Shown one piece after another: positions 57,687 through 64,000 of a DNA stretch of 64,000 bases. A model generated the notes under the pieces. It was not told the origin of the DNA, ran no database searches, and worked only from the letters and a program-made list of their open reading frames with translations. The DNA comes from Collimonas humicola (GTDB lineage Bacteria > Pseudomonadota > Gammaproteobacteria > Burkholderiales > Burkholderiaceae_D): assembly GCF_018304945.1 (NCBI RefSeq), contig NZ_JAGQEE010000001.1, forward strand, positions 310,001-374,000, read 5' to 3'. Positions within the stretch are counted from its first letter, which is position 1. Every line of letters starts with the position of its first letter. A program made the position numbers and the translations under genes.

Positions 57687-58448
57687 TCAGCGCGGCTGGC
57701 CTTCCGGGATGAACACGTAGCCCAGTCCCCACACCGTTTGAATGTAAAGCGGGCTGGCCGGATCCGGTTCGATCAGCTTGCGCAGGCGCGAAATCTGCAC
57801 ATCCAGGCTGCGGTCGAAGACTTCATATTCACGGCCGCGCGCCAGTTCCATCAGCTTTTCGCGCGACAGCGGTTGCCGTGCATGGCGTGCAAATACCTTG
57901 AGCACCGAAAATTCGCCGGTAGTCAGCGGAATCGATTCGCCGTTCTTTTTCAAGGTGCGGGTCCCCAGATCCAGCACGAATTCGCCGAACTCGAAGGACT
58001 GCGGCGTTTCCGACGGCGCGCCAGGCAGTTCGTCCGGACCCTTGCGGCGCAATACGGCGCCGATGCGGGCCACCAGTTCGCGCGGGTTGAACGGCTTCGG
58101 CAGATAATCGTCCGCCCCCATTTCCAGGCCGACGATACGGTCCACGTCTTCGCCCTTGGCGGTCAGCATGATGATCGGCGTCTGGTCGCCGGCGCCGCGC
58201 AATCGGCGGCAGATGGCCAGGCCGTCTTCGCCCGGCAGCATCAAGTCGAGCACCAGCAGGTCGTAACGCTCGCGTATCCACAACTTGTTCATGGCCTGCG
58301 CATTCTCCGCCGTGACCACCTGGAAGCCTTGCTCCGTCAGATAGCGCCGCAGCAGATCGCGCAAGCGGATGTCGTCGTCGACCACCAGGATTTTATGTTG
58401 ATGGACAGTGGATGTTGGTGTTGGGGTGTTGATCGTATTCATGGTCAT
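57687..58448 (-). CDS. ompR: OmpR-family response regulator
   Basis: The 253-residue regulator has a receiver domain (about 18-132) with acidic pocket VVDDD, phospho-Asp in LVLDLMLPGEDG and Lys in LPKPFNP. A winged-helix DNA-binding domain follows (about 150-248: LTTGEFSVLKVF, SRLRKLIEPDP, QTVWGLGYVF). The similarity to OmpR is strong. It is upstream of envZ on the same strand. The region before it holds TTACAAA direct repeats. Confidence 0.92.
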   Translation of the reverse strand: MTMNTINTPTPTSTVHQHKILVVDDDIRLRDLLRRYLTEQGFQVVTAENAQAMNKLWIRERYDLLVLDLMLPGEDGLAICRRLRGAGDQTPIIMLTAKGEDVDRIVGLEMGADDYLPKPFNPRELVARIGAVLRRKGPDELPGAPSETPQSFEFGEFVLDLGTRTLKKNGESIPLTTGEFSVLKVFARHARQPLSREKLMELARGREYEVFDRSLDVQISRLRKLIEPDPASPLYIQTVWGLGYVFIPEGQPR

Positions 58449-58495
58449 ATGGTAACTTCAGAGTGCGCATCAAAAATACAGTTAGGACCCATGGA

Positions 58496-58521
58496 TTACA
58501 AAGTGTTACAAACTTTACCAA
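58496..58521. promoter_or_regulatory. Tandem TTACAAA repeats in the ompR upstream region
   Basis: TTACAAA occurs at 58496 and 58506, and the related TTACCAA at 58515: direct repeats with 10- and 9-bp spacing. Dimeric OmpR-family regulators bind such half-site tandems, so OmpR control of itself and/or of the divergent small gene is inferred. Confidence 0.5.
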
Positions 58522-58613
58522 AAACGTCTTATGGCGATTAGTGGGGGAGCTTACACTGAATTCGTGATGATTAATCTTACCCGCTATCCTGAACACACAG
58601 CAAAGAAGTCCAT

Positions 58614-58904
58614 ATGATGATGAAGTTTCGGAAAATCAGTGTTTGTTTATTGTTGCTGTCGGCAATGATGGGCGCCTCTGCACGTTCCGACCGGATGCCT
58701 GAGGAGCGTGGCGAGCGTCGTATGCCGCCTTCTCAGTATGAACCACGCCGTGGTCCTGCGCCAGATGAACAGTGGCAAGGCCGCGAACGCAACGCCGAAC
58801 CAGGTGAAGGCAATGCGCGCAACCGCATGTCGCCGGATGAGCGGCGCGCCCTGCGCCAGCAGATCGACAGGGCAGGCCGCGATATCTATCCGCAGCGGCG
58901 CTGA
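58614..58904 (+). CDS. Small secreted Arg-rich protein of unknown function
   Basis: The 96-residue protein has a signal peptide (MMMKFRKISVCLLLLSAMMGASA). The mature part of about 70 residues is rich in Arg, Glu, Pro and Gln (RMPEERGERRMPPSQ, RMSPDERRALRQQI), probably largely unstructured with one C-terminal helix. Similar short secreted proteins next to ompR-like genes occur in Burkholderiales; none is characterised as far as I can tell. The gene is divergent from ompR and ends with a terminator. Confidence 0.7.
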   Translation: MMMKFRKISVCLLLLSAMMGASARSDRMPEERGERRMPPSQYEPRRGPAPDEQWQGRERNAEPGEGNARNRMSPDERRALRQQIDRAGRDIYPQRR

Positions 58905-58938
58905 TTTCGACATGAAGTGCATGCGCTGCTTGCGCGAC

Positions 58939-58971
58939 AAAAACCGGTGATGAAAGTCGCCGGTTTTTTTA
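58939..58971 (+). terminator. Rho-independent terminator
   Basis: AAAACCGG ... CCGGTTTT with a 12-nt loop is followed by further T. It ends the small secreted-protein gene. Confidence 0.75.
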
Positions 58972-59075
58972 TTGGCGGCCGCTTTGCGCGCGGCGTCATC
59001 GCTGCATTTGTTTGAAGTTTGAAGTCCTTGTACGCAAATGCTCACAGGCCGTATGTTCCCATATGGAAATTATCT

Positions 59076-59486
59076 ATGCAAGTAGCTGATGGGATTGAAG
59101 CGCGACTGAGAAGCGGCATCAGGCTTCTGCTTGTTTCCGCCTCTTTTTTTTCGTTCTCCTGTTTTGCCGGTGTCGCTTATCGGGGGATACCCGACGACCA
59201 TACTGCCGCCGACAGACATGGCCTTTATGAGATCCGGGAAGAGGCGAGAAAATTTGTCGCGGTGGAGAATGCTCAAAACCTCAGCGCGTGGGAAATTCGT
59301 GATCCTAATTTAAAGATCGTGGTCCCCAGATGCGCGGTTCCTCTCAAAACGAAATGGACGCCAAAAGATCGCGGCTTATCGAGCAAAAGCGTTTGGGTAA
59401 TTTGTGAACTGACGGTAGACAAGCAGTACAAAAAATGGGACGTATTTGTACCGGTTGCTTTGCCTCGTCGGGCGGAAGCGAAGTAG
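59076..59486 (+). CDS. Predicted secreted protein of unknown function
   Basis: I use the ATG giving MQVADGIEARLRSG (136 residues); a TTG 57 bp upstream would add a leader. The N-terminus has a hydrophobic stretch (IRLLLVSASFFSFSCFAG) that looks like a signal peptide. The mature part has two Cys (VPRCAVP, VICELTVD) that could pair and a basic tail. No family is recognised. It is the last host gene before the attachment site. Confidence 0.6.
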   Translation: MQVADGIEARLRSGIRLLLVSASFFSFSCFAGVAYRGIPDDHTAADRHGLYEIREEARKFVAVENAQNLSAWEIRDPNLKIVVPRCAVPLKTKWTPKDRGLSSKSVWVICELTVDKQYKKWDVFVPVALPRRAEAK

Positions 59487-59603
59487 CTAGTCAAATTTGA
59501 TTCGGTTCAGATTGTTCGATGCGATCCGTGTTCACCGAATCATCAGATGAAGCCAATGCAGTGAGGTGCGATGGTGGTGCGAATAGGGAGATGTAAACCA
59601 GAA

Positions 59604-59636
59604 AGGGGCTGCAAGATTTCTCTTGCAACCCCTCGA
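59604..59636 (-). terminator. Terminator of the disrupted tRNA-Arg gene
   Basis: Read on the minus strand, AGGGGTTGCAAGA-GAAA-TCTTGCAGCCCCT forms a 13-bp stem with one G-U pair and a GAAA loop, followed by TTTC. The G-U pair is favourable only on the minus strand, so it belongs to the tRNA. Confidence 0.82.
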
Positions 59637-59641
59637 ATTAC

Positions 59642-59688
59642 TGGTGCGGCTGGCAGGAATCGAACCCACGACCCCTTGGTTCGTAGCC
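59642..59688 (-). other. 3' half of tRNA-Arg(ACG): prophage attachment site
   Basis: The reverse complement reads from the anticodon loop CTACGAA (anticodon ACG) through the 3' anticodon stem CCAAG and a T arm with loop TTCGATT, to acceptor CAGCCGC, discriminator A and CCA. No 5' half is present; upstream bases break pairing after two G-C pairs of the anticodon stem. A tRNA 3' fragment next to its own terminator at a prophage edge is the usual att remnant. Confidence 0.85.
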
Positions 59689-59868
59689 ATATCGAAAAAT
59701 AGCAATTCTTTATTAATCAAAGACTTAGCAATGCCCATTGCGTGGTTTTTGCAGGGAAGTGCAGGGGAGTGTTTTAGACGGTCACGCAAAAGTCACGCAC
59801 TAAATTGGATGGCAATGTTTCCGTAGTACAATTGTTTGACGGGCATGCAAATCTACTTGGGAGCGAAT

Positions 59869-60066
59869 ATGACCGAAGAACAGTTTGACCTGCTAATGGC
59901 AGCGCAGCTTACCCAAATCAATCTCCTGACCTCAATCGAGGCAAACCTCGGTATTCTCGGCCGGGCGGCCGCGCCGCACAACGGCGTCAATAAAAATTGG
60001 AAGGCGGCGATGGAAGAGCTTGCCAATGGAATGCCCACCTGGGACCATTTCAAGAAGAGGACTTAG
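59869..60066 (+). CDS. Small prophage protein of unknown function
   Basis: A 65-residue protein from the ATG at MTEEQFDLLM, with GGGAG just upstream; an in-frame TTG 33 bp earlier is less likely. It is helical (LTQINLLTSIEANLGIL) with an amphipathic C-terminal part. It is the only rightward gene of the visible prophage end and lies directly inside the attachment site, a usual place for lysogeny-expressed accessory genes. No function is known. Confidence 0.6.
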   Translation: MTEEQFDLLMAAQLTQINLLTSIEANLGILGRAAAPHNGVNKNWKAAMEELANGMPTWDHFKKRT

Positions 60067-60095
60067 GCCGCCGCGAGCACGACGGCTATCCGTGC

Positions 60096-60113
60096 CGATC
60101 GATCAGTCGATCG
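60096..60113. repeat. Short perfect inverted repeat between convergent prophage genes
   Basis: CGATCGA-TCAG-TCGATCG overlaps the end of the leftward small basic gene and lies 30 bp past the rightward gene. It could act as a weak bidirectional terminator. Confidence 0.5.
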
Positions 60114-60303
60114 ACAGTAGCCTGTCAGTGAGCCGGGCTTTAGCTTCACGGAGCTTTGCCGCCATCCGGCGCCGACCGAAGGCGCCGAACTCATCGGCCT
60201 TCACGGTCTTGCCGTTTCGAGCGTCAATTATCTTCCGGGCGGACTTGCCAAGCCCGCCCTCGGTATTTCGCTTCTTCGGCGCGACTTTACTTTTCACGGT
60301 CAT
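60103..60303 (-). CDS. Small basic prophage protein
   Basis: The 66-residue Lys/Arg-rich protein (KSKVAPKKRN, GRRRMAAKLREAKARL) starts 5 nt after a good GGAG site. It follows the holin gene on the same strand by 72 bp, so it is likely the last gene of the late operon. The composition suggests nucleic-acid binding; nothing more specific can be said. Confidence 0.6.
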   Translation of the reverse strand: MTVKSKVAPKKRNTEGGLGKSARKIIDARNGKTVKADEFGAFGRRRMAAKLREAKARLTDRLLSID

Positions 60304-60375
60304 CTTCTCCGGTATCGCGCCGTGGCCTCGGCGCCCAGAATTGCAGCCAAAAAGTGAAATAGAGCGGCGAGAACA

Positions 60376-60966
60376 TTACTGTGCTGGCGGAGTGGATTGA
60401 GCCAACAGCTCTGCCTGGCGTCCGCTATCGGATGTCGTGCCAAAATAATAGGCGCTTGCGGCTTTCGCCTCGGCGGCCAGATAGCCCGATATATTGCCAA
60501 TGAGTAGCCAGCCTTGCGGTGGGATTTTGGCCGTCATATCGGCCCACCCCATCAGCGCCGCCAGCTGGGCCAGGGACACGATGAAAAAGCCGCCTATGAT
60601 CGTGTATGCCAGGTGCGCCGGGGTCCGGTCCTTCACCTGTACCTCGCGGCTCCGTGCATCGCTGCGATCTGCGGTGACAACCTTGGCTGATTCGACATCA
60701 AGTTCAGCCAGCTTCAGATTGTTGTCGGCCAAATGTTGGGCCAACCCCAGCTCCGCCTGCTTGATGGCCACAACTTGATCGGCACTCAGCTGGCCTTTGG
60801 TGAGCGCTTCCTGAATCGCTTGCACTGCCGACCCGGTAGAAGCGACCGCATCGGGTGACATGCCGAGTGCCGGCGCCAAGAACTTGACGGCCAGGCCGGC
60901 GAACGGGCCGCCAAGCAGCGTTGCGGCTGTTGGCGCAAGTGCGCCGAGAACAGTTTTCCAGTCCAT
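60376..60966 (-). CDS. Phage holin, 3-TM GTA type
   Basis: The 196 residues from MDWKTVLGAL resemble the three-membrane-segment holin family first noted in gene-transfer agents. There is a hydrophobic N-terminal segment (APTAATLLGGPFAGLAVKFL), a helical middle (DNNLKLAELDVESAKVV), and two more hydrophobic segments (YTIIGGFFIVSLAQLAALMG, WLLIGNISGYLAAEAKA). It starts one base inside the endolysin stop (TAATG), so lysis genes are coupled. Longer starts are not supported. Confidence 0.8.
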   Translation of the reverse strand: MDWKTVLGALAPTAATLLGGPFAGLAVKFLAPALGMSPDAVASTGSAVQAIQEALTKGQLSADQVVAIKQAELGLAQHLADNNLKLAELDVESAKVVTADRSDARSREVQVKDRTPAHLAYTIIGGFFIVSLAQLAALMGWADMTAKIPPQGWLLIGNISGYLAAEAKAASAYYFGTTSDSGRQAELLAQSTPPAQ

Positions 60967-61376
60967 TATCCAGCCCTCATCATTGCGATCAGTCGTTGAG
61001 CGCGCGCACCAACTTGCGTAGCCCACTTTGAATTAGCCATGCCGTCGGCCGCACCCTGATAGTCGCCGGATCGCATCTTGGCGAGTGTGTTGGTGAATCC
61101 GAGCACCCCCTGAATTCCCATGTTGAACGTCATGTTGCACAGCACCTGCTGCCGCGCATCTGACAGGTTTCGCCACCACGGCAAATAGCGGTCAAGGTCG
61201 GAGCACGCGTCGTCAATATCCTCCGACAGCATTAGGTCTATGACGGCTTCCGATAGGCCTTTTGCGTCAAAGTTGTGGCCGACGCCGCCGGTCAATTTGC
61301 CGACGGTATCGCGGTACAGTTTGTTTTTTCGGCCTTCATCAATATTCAATTGTGCGGCCAACGCTGTCTTGTTCAT
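60966..61376 (-). CDS. GH24-type phage endolysin (lysozyme)
   Basis: The 136-residue T4/lambdoid-type muramidase has the catalytic Glu in DEGRKNKLYRD and GKLTGGVGHNF (Glu-8aa-Asp/Cys-5aa-Thr-type layout). RQQVLCNMTFNMG is the family's RQ...L..FNxG motif. No signal-anchor is present, so export depends on the holin next door. Its start overlaps the upstream membrane-protein stop (ATGA). Confidence 0.9.
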   Translation of the reverse strand: MNKTALAAQLNIDEGRKNKLYRDTVGKLTGGVGHNFDAKGLSEAVIDLMLSEDIDDACSDLDRYLPWWRNLSDARQQVLCNMTFNMGIQGVLGFTNTLAKMRSGDYQGAADGMANSKWATQVGARAQRLIAMMRAG

Positions 61377-61750
61377 ATCGTGTCCTTTGCGTCATTAATC
61401 ATTGCGGCAATATCCTTGTCGCGTCGATTCTGAAACCATAGGGCGACGGCGCGCGATATCCACCAGCCGGGTGCGCCCACCAGCAAAAACACCGCTCCGG
61501 CATGCCCGTCAGCATGCAGCCGCGGGAAATACTCCATCAGGATCGCAACTGCCCAATCCCCAAAAACAGTTGAGAACAGGCCGGCAACCGCCAGCCTTGC
61601 GACGAACTCGCGCCGATCAAACGTCCCATCTTTTTTTACCGGCGGGAGAACGAAATAAAGCAGCGCTGCGCCGATCATGCCGAATCCGACCTTGAGACCG
61701 TAGAACTTGAAAAATGCAATTCCGGCGAAGCTGGATGTGGGTTCTGACAT
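61373..61750 (-). CDS. Small phage membrane protein of the lysis cassette
   Basis: The 125-residue protein has two or three hydrophobic segments (VGFGMIGAALLYFVLPP, LAVAGLFSTVFGDWAVAIL, AVFLLVGAPGWWISRAVAL) and a charged tail. Position directly before the endolysin with a 4-bp overlap suggests a holin/antiholin or accessory lysis role. No named family is recognised. Confidence 0.7.
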   Translation of the reverse strand: MSEPTSSFAGIAFFKFYGLKVGFGMIGAALLYFVLPPVKKDGTFDRREFVARLAVAGLFSTVFGDWAVAILMEYFPRLHADGHAGAVFLLVGAPGWWISRAVALWFQNRRDKDIAAMINDAKDTI

Positions 61751-61817
61751 ATGAGTGATTTCCTTGGTTATTTTTTCAATGATACCAAAAAGGTAGTTTG
61801 TAAGGTCGAAAAAAAAA

Positions 61818-62270
61818 TTACTTCACGAACTCAGTAGGGAACGGGAGCATGAAAATATGCTGCGGAGTCAGCCGCTTGATAAACTCGTCCTTGAAGATCG
61901 GACTGCCGGATGCCTTCAGCGCTGAAGCAACCCATTCACTGCACCAGAACCGCGTTGCGCTGTCCCAATCCTTGTGAAAGGCCAGTCCCAGCGCGCCGAG
62001 GTAGTCGTACCTTGCGCCGGTCGTGGCTACGATGAAGTCTGTCAAGGATCTTCTGTCACGGCACGGCACGGTCATTAATGCAGCGCGACTGGAGCAGTCA
62101 ATCCGCTCCTTCATCGACTCCGAAACCACGCCTTTCAGCATTTCCGCTCCGATAACGTCGCCATTAACAACGACCTGGACATGAGAGTAGCCGCTCCAGC
62201 TGACCGCGCGGATGAGACTGGAACCCACCACTGGCTTTCTTGTGAATAACAACTGCACGCTGTCTGTCAT
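61818..62270 (-). CDS. Permuted papain-like (NlpC/YiiX-type) hydrolase of the prophage
   Basis: The 150-residue protein has His in SWSGYSHVQVVV and Cys in FWCSEWVASAL. Between them is ARYDYLGALGLAF, the order of circularly permuted NlpC/P60 (YiiX-like) amidases. GGAG lies before the ATG. In phages such proteins may cleave peptidoglycan or other amide/ester bonds during infection. The active-site reading is inference from spacing. Confidence 0.7.
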   Translation of the reverse strand: MTDSVQLLFTRKPVVGSSLIRAVSWSGYSHVQVVVNGDVIGAEMLKGVVSESMKERIDCSSRAALMTVPCRDRRSLTDFIVATTGARYDYLGALGLAFHKDWDSATRFWCSEWVASALKASGSPIFKDEFIKRLTPQHIFMLPFPTEFVK

Positions 62271-62273
62271 TTT

Positions 62274-62765
62274 TTATTCTCCGTAGATTTTTGGCCAACC
62301 TTGAGTTGCATCGAAGTTACTTGGATCGCTCAAAGCCATCATGGAAGCCTTGAGCTGTTCAGCATGCGCGAATATCGCCTGGTCACTTGTGGCCAGCGCC
62401 GTAAAAACTTGTGCAGCCAGCTGCTGGGTCATGGTGACAAACGAATTGTCATACAGCTTCCACTGAATGTCGGCAGGCAGATTTGCCCCCATCATTACAA
62501 GTGCAAGATATTGAATGCGACTGTTCGCGTCAGTTTGGAACCATGACTTGCCTACTACAACCCCTCCATTTTGTTTGACTGAGCGTAGGTTTTTTATGTT
62601 CGCCCAATTCTGCGCTTGCAGCTCCGCAAGAGAATAAATTGGTTCCGGCGTATTGCCTGCCGCAACCCAGATCAGGTAGTTTTGATAATCAATATTATCT
62701 GCGCATGCAGGAATCAAAGTATCGTCACTCAATCTTATGACACCTGAAAAACTTAGTTTGTACAT
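62274..62765 (-). CDS. DUF4376-like tail-associated protein
   Basis: The 163-residue protein has a tail-fibre-assembly-like N-terminal part (PIYSLAELQAQNWANIKNLR) and a DUF4376-type domain (GKSWFQTDANSRIQYL, WKLYDNSFVTMT). Such genes directly follow tail-fibre genes and probably act as fibre chaperones. It is 11 bp downstream of the fibre gene and 3 bp before the hydrolase gene. Confidence 0.8.
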   Translation of the reverse strand: MYKLSFSGVIRLSDDTLIPACADNIDYQNYLIWVAAGNTPEPIYSLAELQAQNWANIKNLRSVKQNGGVVVGKSWFQTDANSRIQYLALVMMGANLPADIQWKLYDNSFVTMTQQLAAQVFTALATSDQAIFAHAEQLKASMMALSDPSNFDATQGWPKIYGE

Positions 62766-62776
62766 ATGATCCTTTC

Positions 62777-64000
62777 CTAGAACTCTGCCGAGGCAGTCAC
62801 GTACAGATTTGGACCAACAACAGCATTGGCAGGTGGGTATGGTCCAAAACCAGGGGAATAGTATGCAACGACACTTACGGAATCTGGCGTCGCCAGATTT
62901 CCTGATGTGGCAAAGGCCCCGGGGTATGCTGTGTACGCAACACCCGGCTCAACGAACGCCCACTGACCACTTCCCGGTGGAGAGCCTATGTAGTTGCCTG
63001 GCACAAGGCCATTCGATACACTTGGGGTTGCCCTCATAGTGGCGGACATCGGGAAATTGATGTTCAAACTTCTCGCGCCCCCGTTTACGGCATATTGCCC
63101 TTGCCCCCAGATGTTGTAGTAGCGCCGGCACAATTGCAGCTCTTGTTGAGGCGACCTCACTTCAAAAGGGGTTGCTACAGTTCCAAGCTCCAATTGAATG
63201 TCTGTGAATATTACATATCTGCCCACAGTGTCGAAGATATTTGATGCTGATGAGTGGCTGAGATAACCGCCGGTAGCCCAAGTATTTAGTGAGGGAGCAT
63301 TGTTGGTTGTGCCGGCGGCCCCATAGAATCCCACCCACATACCGACGCCGTTATCATTCCTCCATGTGCCGGAAGTATCGCCTGGAACGGTGACAGAAAA
63401 TTTTTGTGCGGTTGTACCTACGGTCACTGTGGTTACATAGCTTCTATTCGTCGCCGCATTTCTAAACGACACTGGGACAACTGTGCCGGCGGCGCTGGCA
63501 ATCGCTGAAAACGACAATGTGAATGTTTTTGCGGTAGGGGTGCCAAGCAAAAAATCAGCTATATTATTTCCCTCAACTGCTTGAACCACTCCGAAAAAAT
63601 CCCCTGCGGCCAATGATGTTTTTTGCGCGTCGCACTGGATATACACGTTATTATTCCCACCCATCGCTGAAGGGAGGGTTGTGCTTCCGGTGCCCACCCC
63701 ACCTGTAATTACCCCCGAAATACTTGCTCGCATCCGATCTATAGGGAGCATGGCATCGGCCGTAACTCTAGGGTTTATGTATTGCTGAACCCTCATGGAG
63801 CCGTTGATGATGCGATTCTTGAACGCCATCGCGCCACCATTGCCAATTTGAGATTTTATTGCCCCAATACCGCTGTAATCATTCACTGTCCACTTGGTTG
63901 TGTCCGAAACCAGCTCAACAGACTCGCCAGCGCTCAATGTAAATACGTTGGCCGACAAAAAACCCGAGTCCATGTTTTCAGAGGCGTTGGCTTTGATGGT
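62777..64000 (-). CDS. Phage tail-fibre / receptor-binding protein (5' end beyond window)
   Basis: The frame stays open to the window edge, so the 407 visible residues are the C-terminal part; an internal ATG at 63973 is not the likely start. The sequence is Gly/Asn/Thr/Ser-rich and beta-strand-like, with FKNRIINGSMRVQQY and FTDIQLELGTVATPFEVRS leading to LQLCRRYYNIWGQG. The 'LC.RYY' segment is common in tail-fibre receptor-binding tips. The C-terminus should decide host range. Confidence 0.85.
   Translation of the reverse strand, partial: TIKANASENMDSGFLSANVFTLSAGESVELVSDTTKWTVNDYSGIGAIKSQIGNGGAMAFKNRIINGSMRVQQYINPRVTADAMLPIDRMRASISGVITGGVGTGSTTLPSAMGGNNNVYIQCDAQKTSLAAGDFFGVVQAVEGNNIADFLLGTPTAKTFTLSFSAIASAAGTVVPVSFRNAATNRSYVTTVTVGTTAQKFSVTVPGDTSGTWRNDNGVGMWVGFYGAAGTTNNAPSLNTWATGGYLSHSSASNIFDTVGRYVIFTDIQLELGTVATPFEVRSPQQELQLCRRYYNIWGQGQYAVNGGARSLNINFPMSATMRATPSVSNGLVPGNYIGSPPGSGQWAFVEPGVAYTAYPGAFATSGNLATPDSVSVVAYYSPGFGPYPPANAVVGPNLYVTASAEF

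Larger units (their letters stand above)
59487..59868. other. Host-prophage junction without genes
   Basis: The stretch has host intergenic DNA to about 59600, the old tRNA-Arg terminator, the tRNA 3' fragment, and then about 180 bp of A+T-rich prophage-side sequence with no reading frame I can support. Confidence 0.6.
59642..64000. mobile_element. Prophage, left end (continues beyond the window)
   Basis: From the tRNA-Arg fragment to the window edge the genes are phage-like and mostly leftward: tail fibre, DUF4376 protein, papain-like hydrolase, small membrane protein, GH24 endolysin, holin. This is the late end of a tailed phage. No integrase, repressor or capsid gene is inside the window. 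Confidence 0.88.

Noticed and set aside
59642-59688. Functional tRNA gene
   Set aside because: Only the 3' half exists; the sequence on the 5' side cannot pair to make the D arm or the acceptor stem.

Overview
The window is chromosomal DNA of a betaproteobacterium of the order Burkholderiales, most likely family Oxalobacteraceae (Collimonas/Herbaspirillum-like). This is inferred from three things: the G+C-rich coding, the order of the TCA-cycle genes (mdh, citE-like, acnA divergent from gntR, sdhCDAB, sdhE, gltA, sucA, odhB, lpdA), and a class I polyhydroxyalkanoate (PHA) locus phaC-phaB-phaR. Gene density is high. The interior is ordinary conserved chromosome, and the two ends are accessory DNA.

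Left end (1-4.9 kb): the C-terminal part of a very large filamentous-haemagglutinin/CdiA-type exoprotein with an A+T-richer toxin tip, followed 2 bp later by a small gene in the position of its immunity protein. A tRNA-Pro(GGG) gene with a clear promoter and terminator follows. From 5 to 8.4 kb are an M14 carboxypeptidase, a methyltransferase and a DUF2863 protein.

TCA block (8.7-27 kb): a leftward operon mdh, citE-like, MliC-like, acnA and a rightward series gntR, sdhCDAB, sdhE, gltA, sucA, odhB, lpdA share one control region with a perfect 20-bp palindrome. A structured leader precedes sucA and fits the Burkholderiales sucA RNA motif. A 126-nt nested inverted repeat lies between sdhB and sdhE. 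After it come a lipoprotein, zapE, a secreted coiled-coil protein, a PP2C phosphatase, a DUF465 protein, a DinG-family helicase, ppx, an orphan ABC binding protein and an H1-like protein.

Lipid operon (36.8-39.6 kb): olsB, a PlcP/LpxH-like phosphoesterase and a GT4 glycosyltransferase overlap each other. They lie between strong terminators and behind an array of TGTCAT repeats spaced 22 bp apart, the geometry of PhoB boxes. I read this as a phosphate-starvation membrane-lipid remodelling operon, and it is the most interesting system in the window.

Housekeeping block (39.7-59.5 kb): bamD, rluD, pgeF, phaC, phaB, phaR, rimO, metC, serB, mfd, ispD, ispF, envZ and ompR, with small membrane or secreted proteins among them.

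Right end (59.6-64 kb): the 3' half of a tRNA-Arg(ACG) gene, still next to its terminator, marks an attachment site. Beyond it is one end of a prophage with holin, GH24 endolysin, a papain-like hydrolase, a DUF4376 protein and a tail-fibre gene that runs off the window. The integrase and the rebuilt tRNA should lie beyond the right edge.
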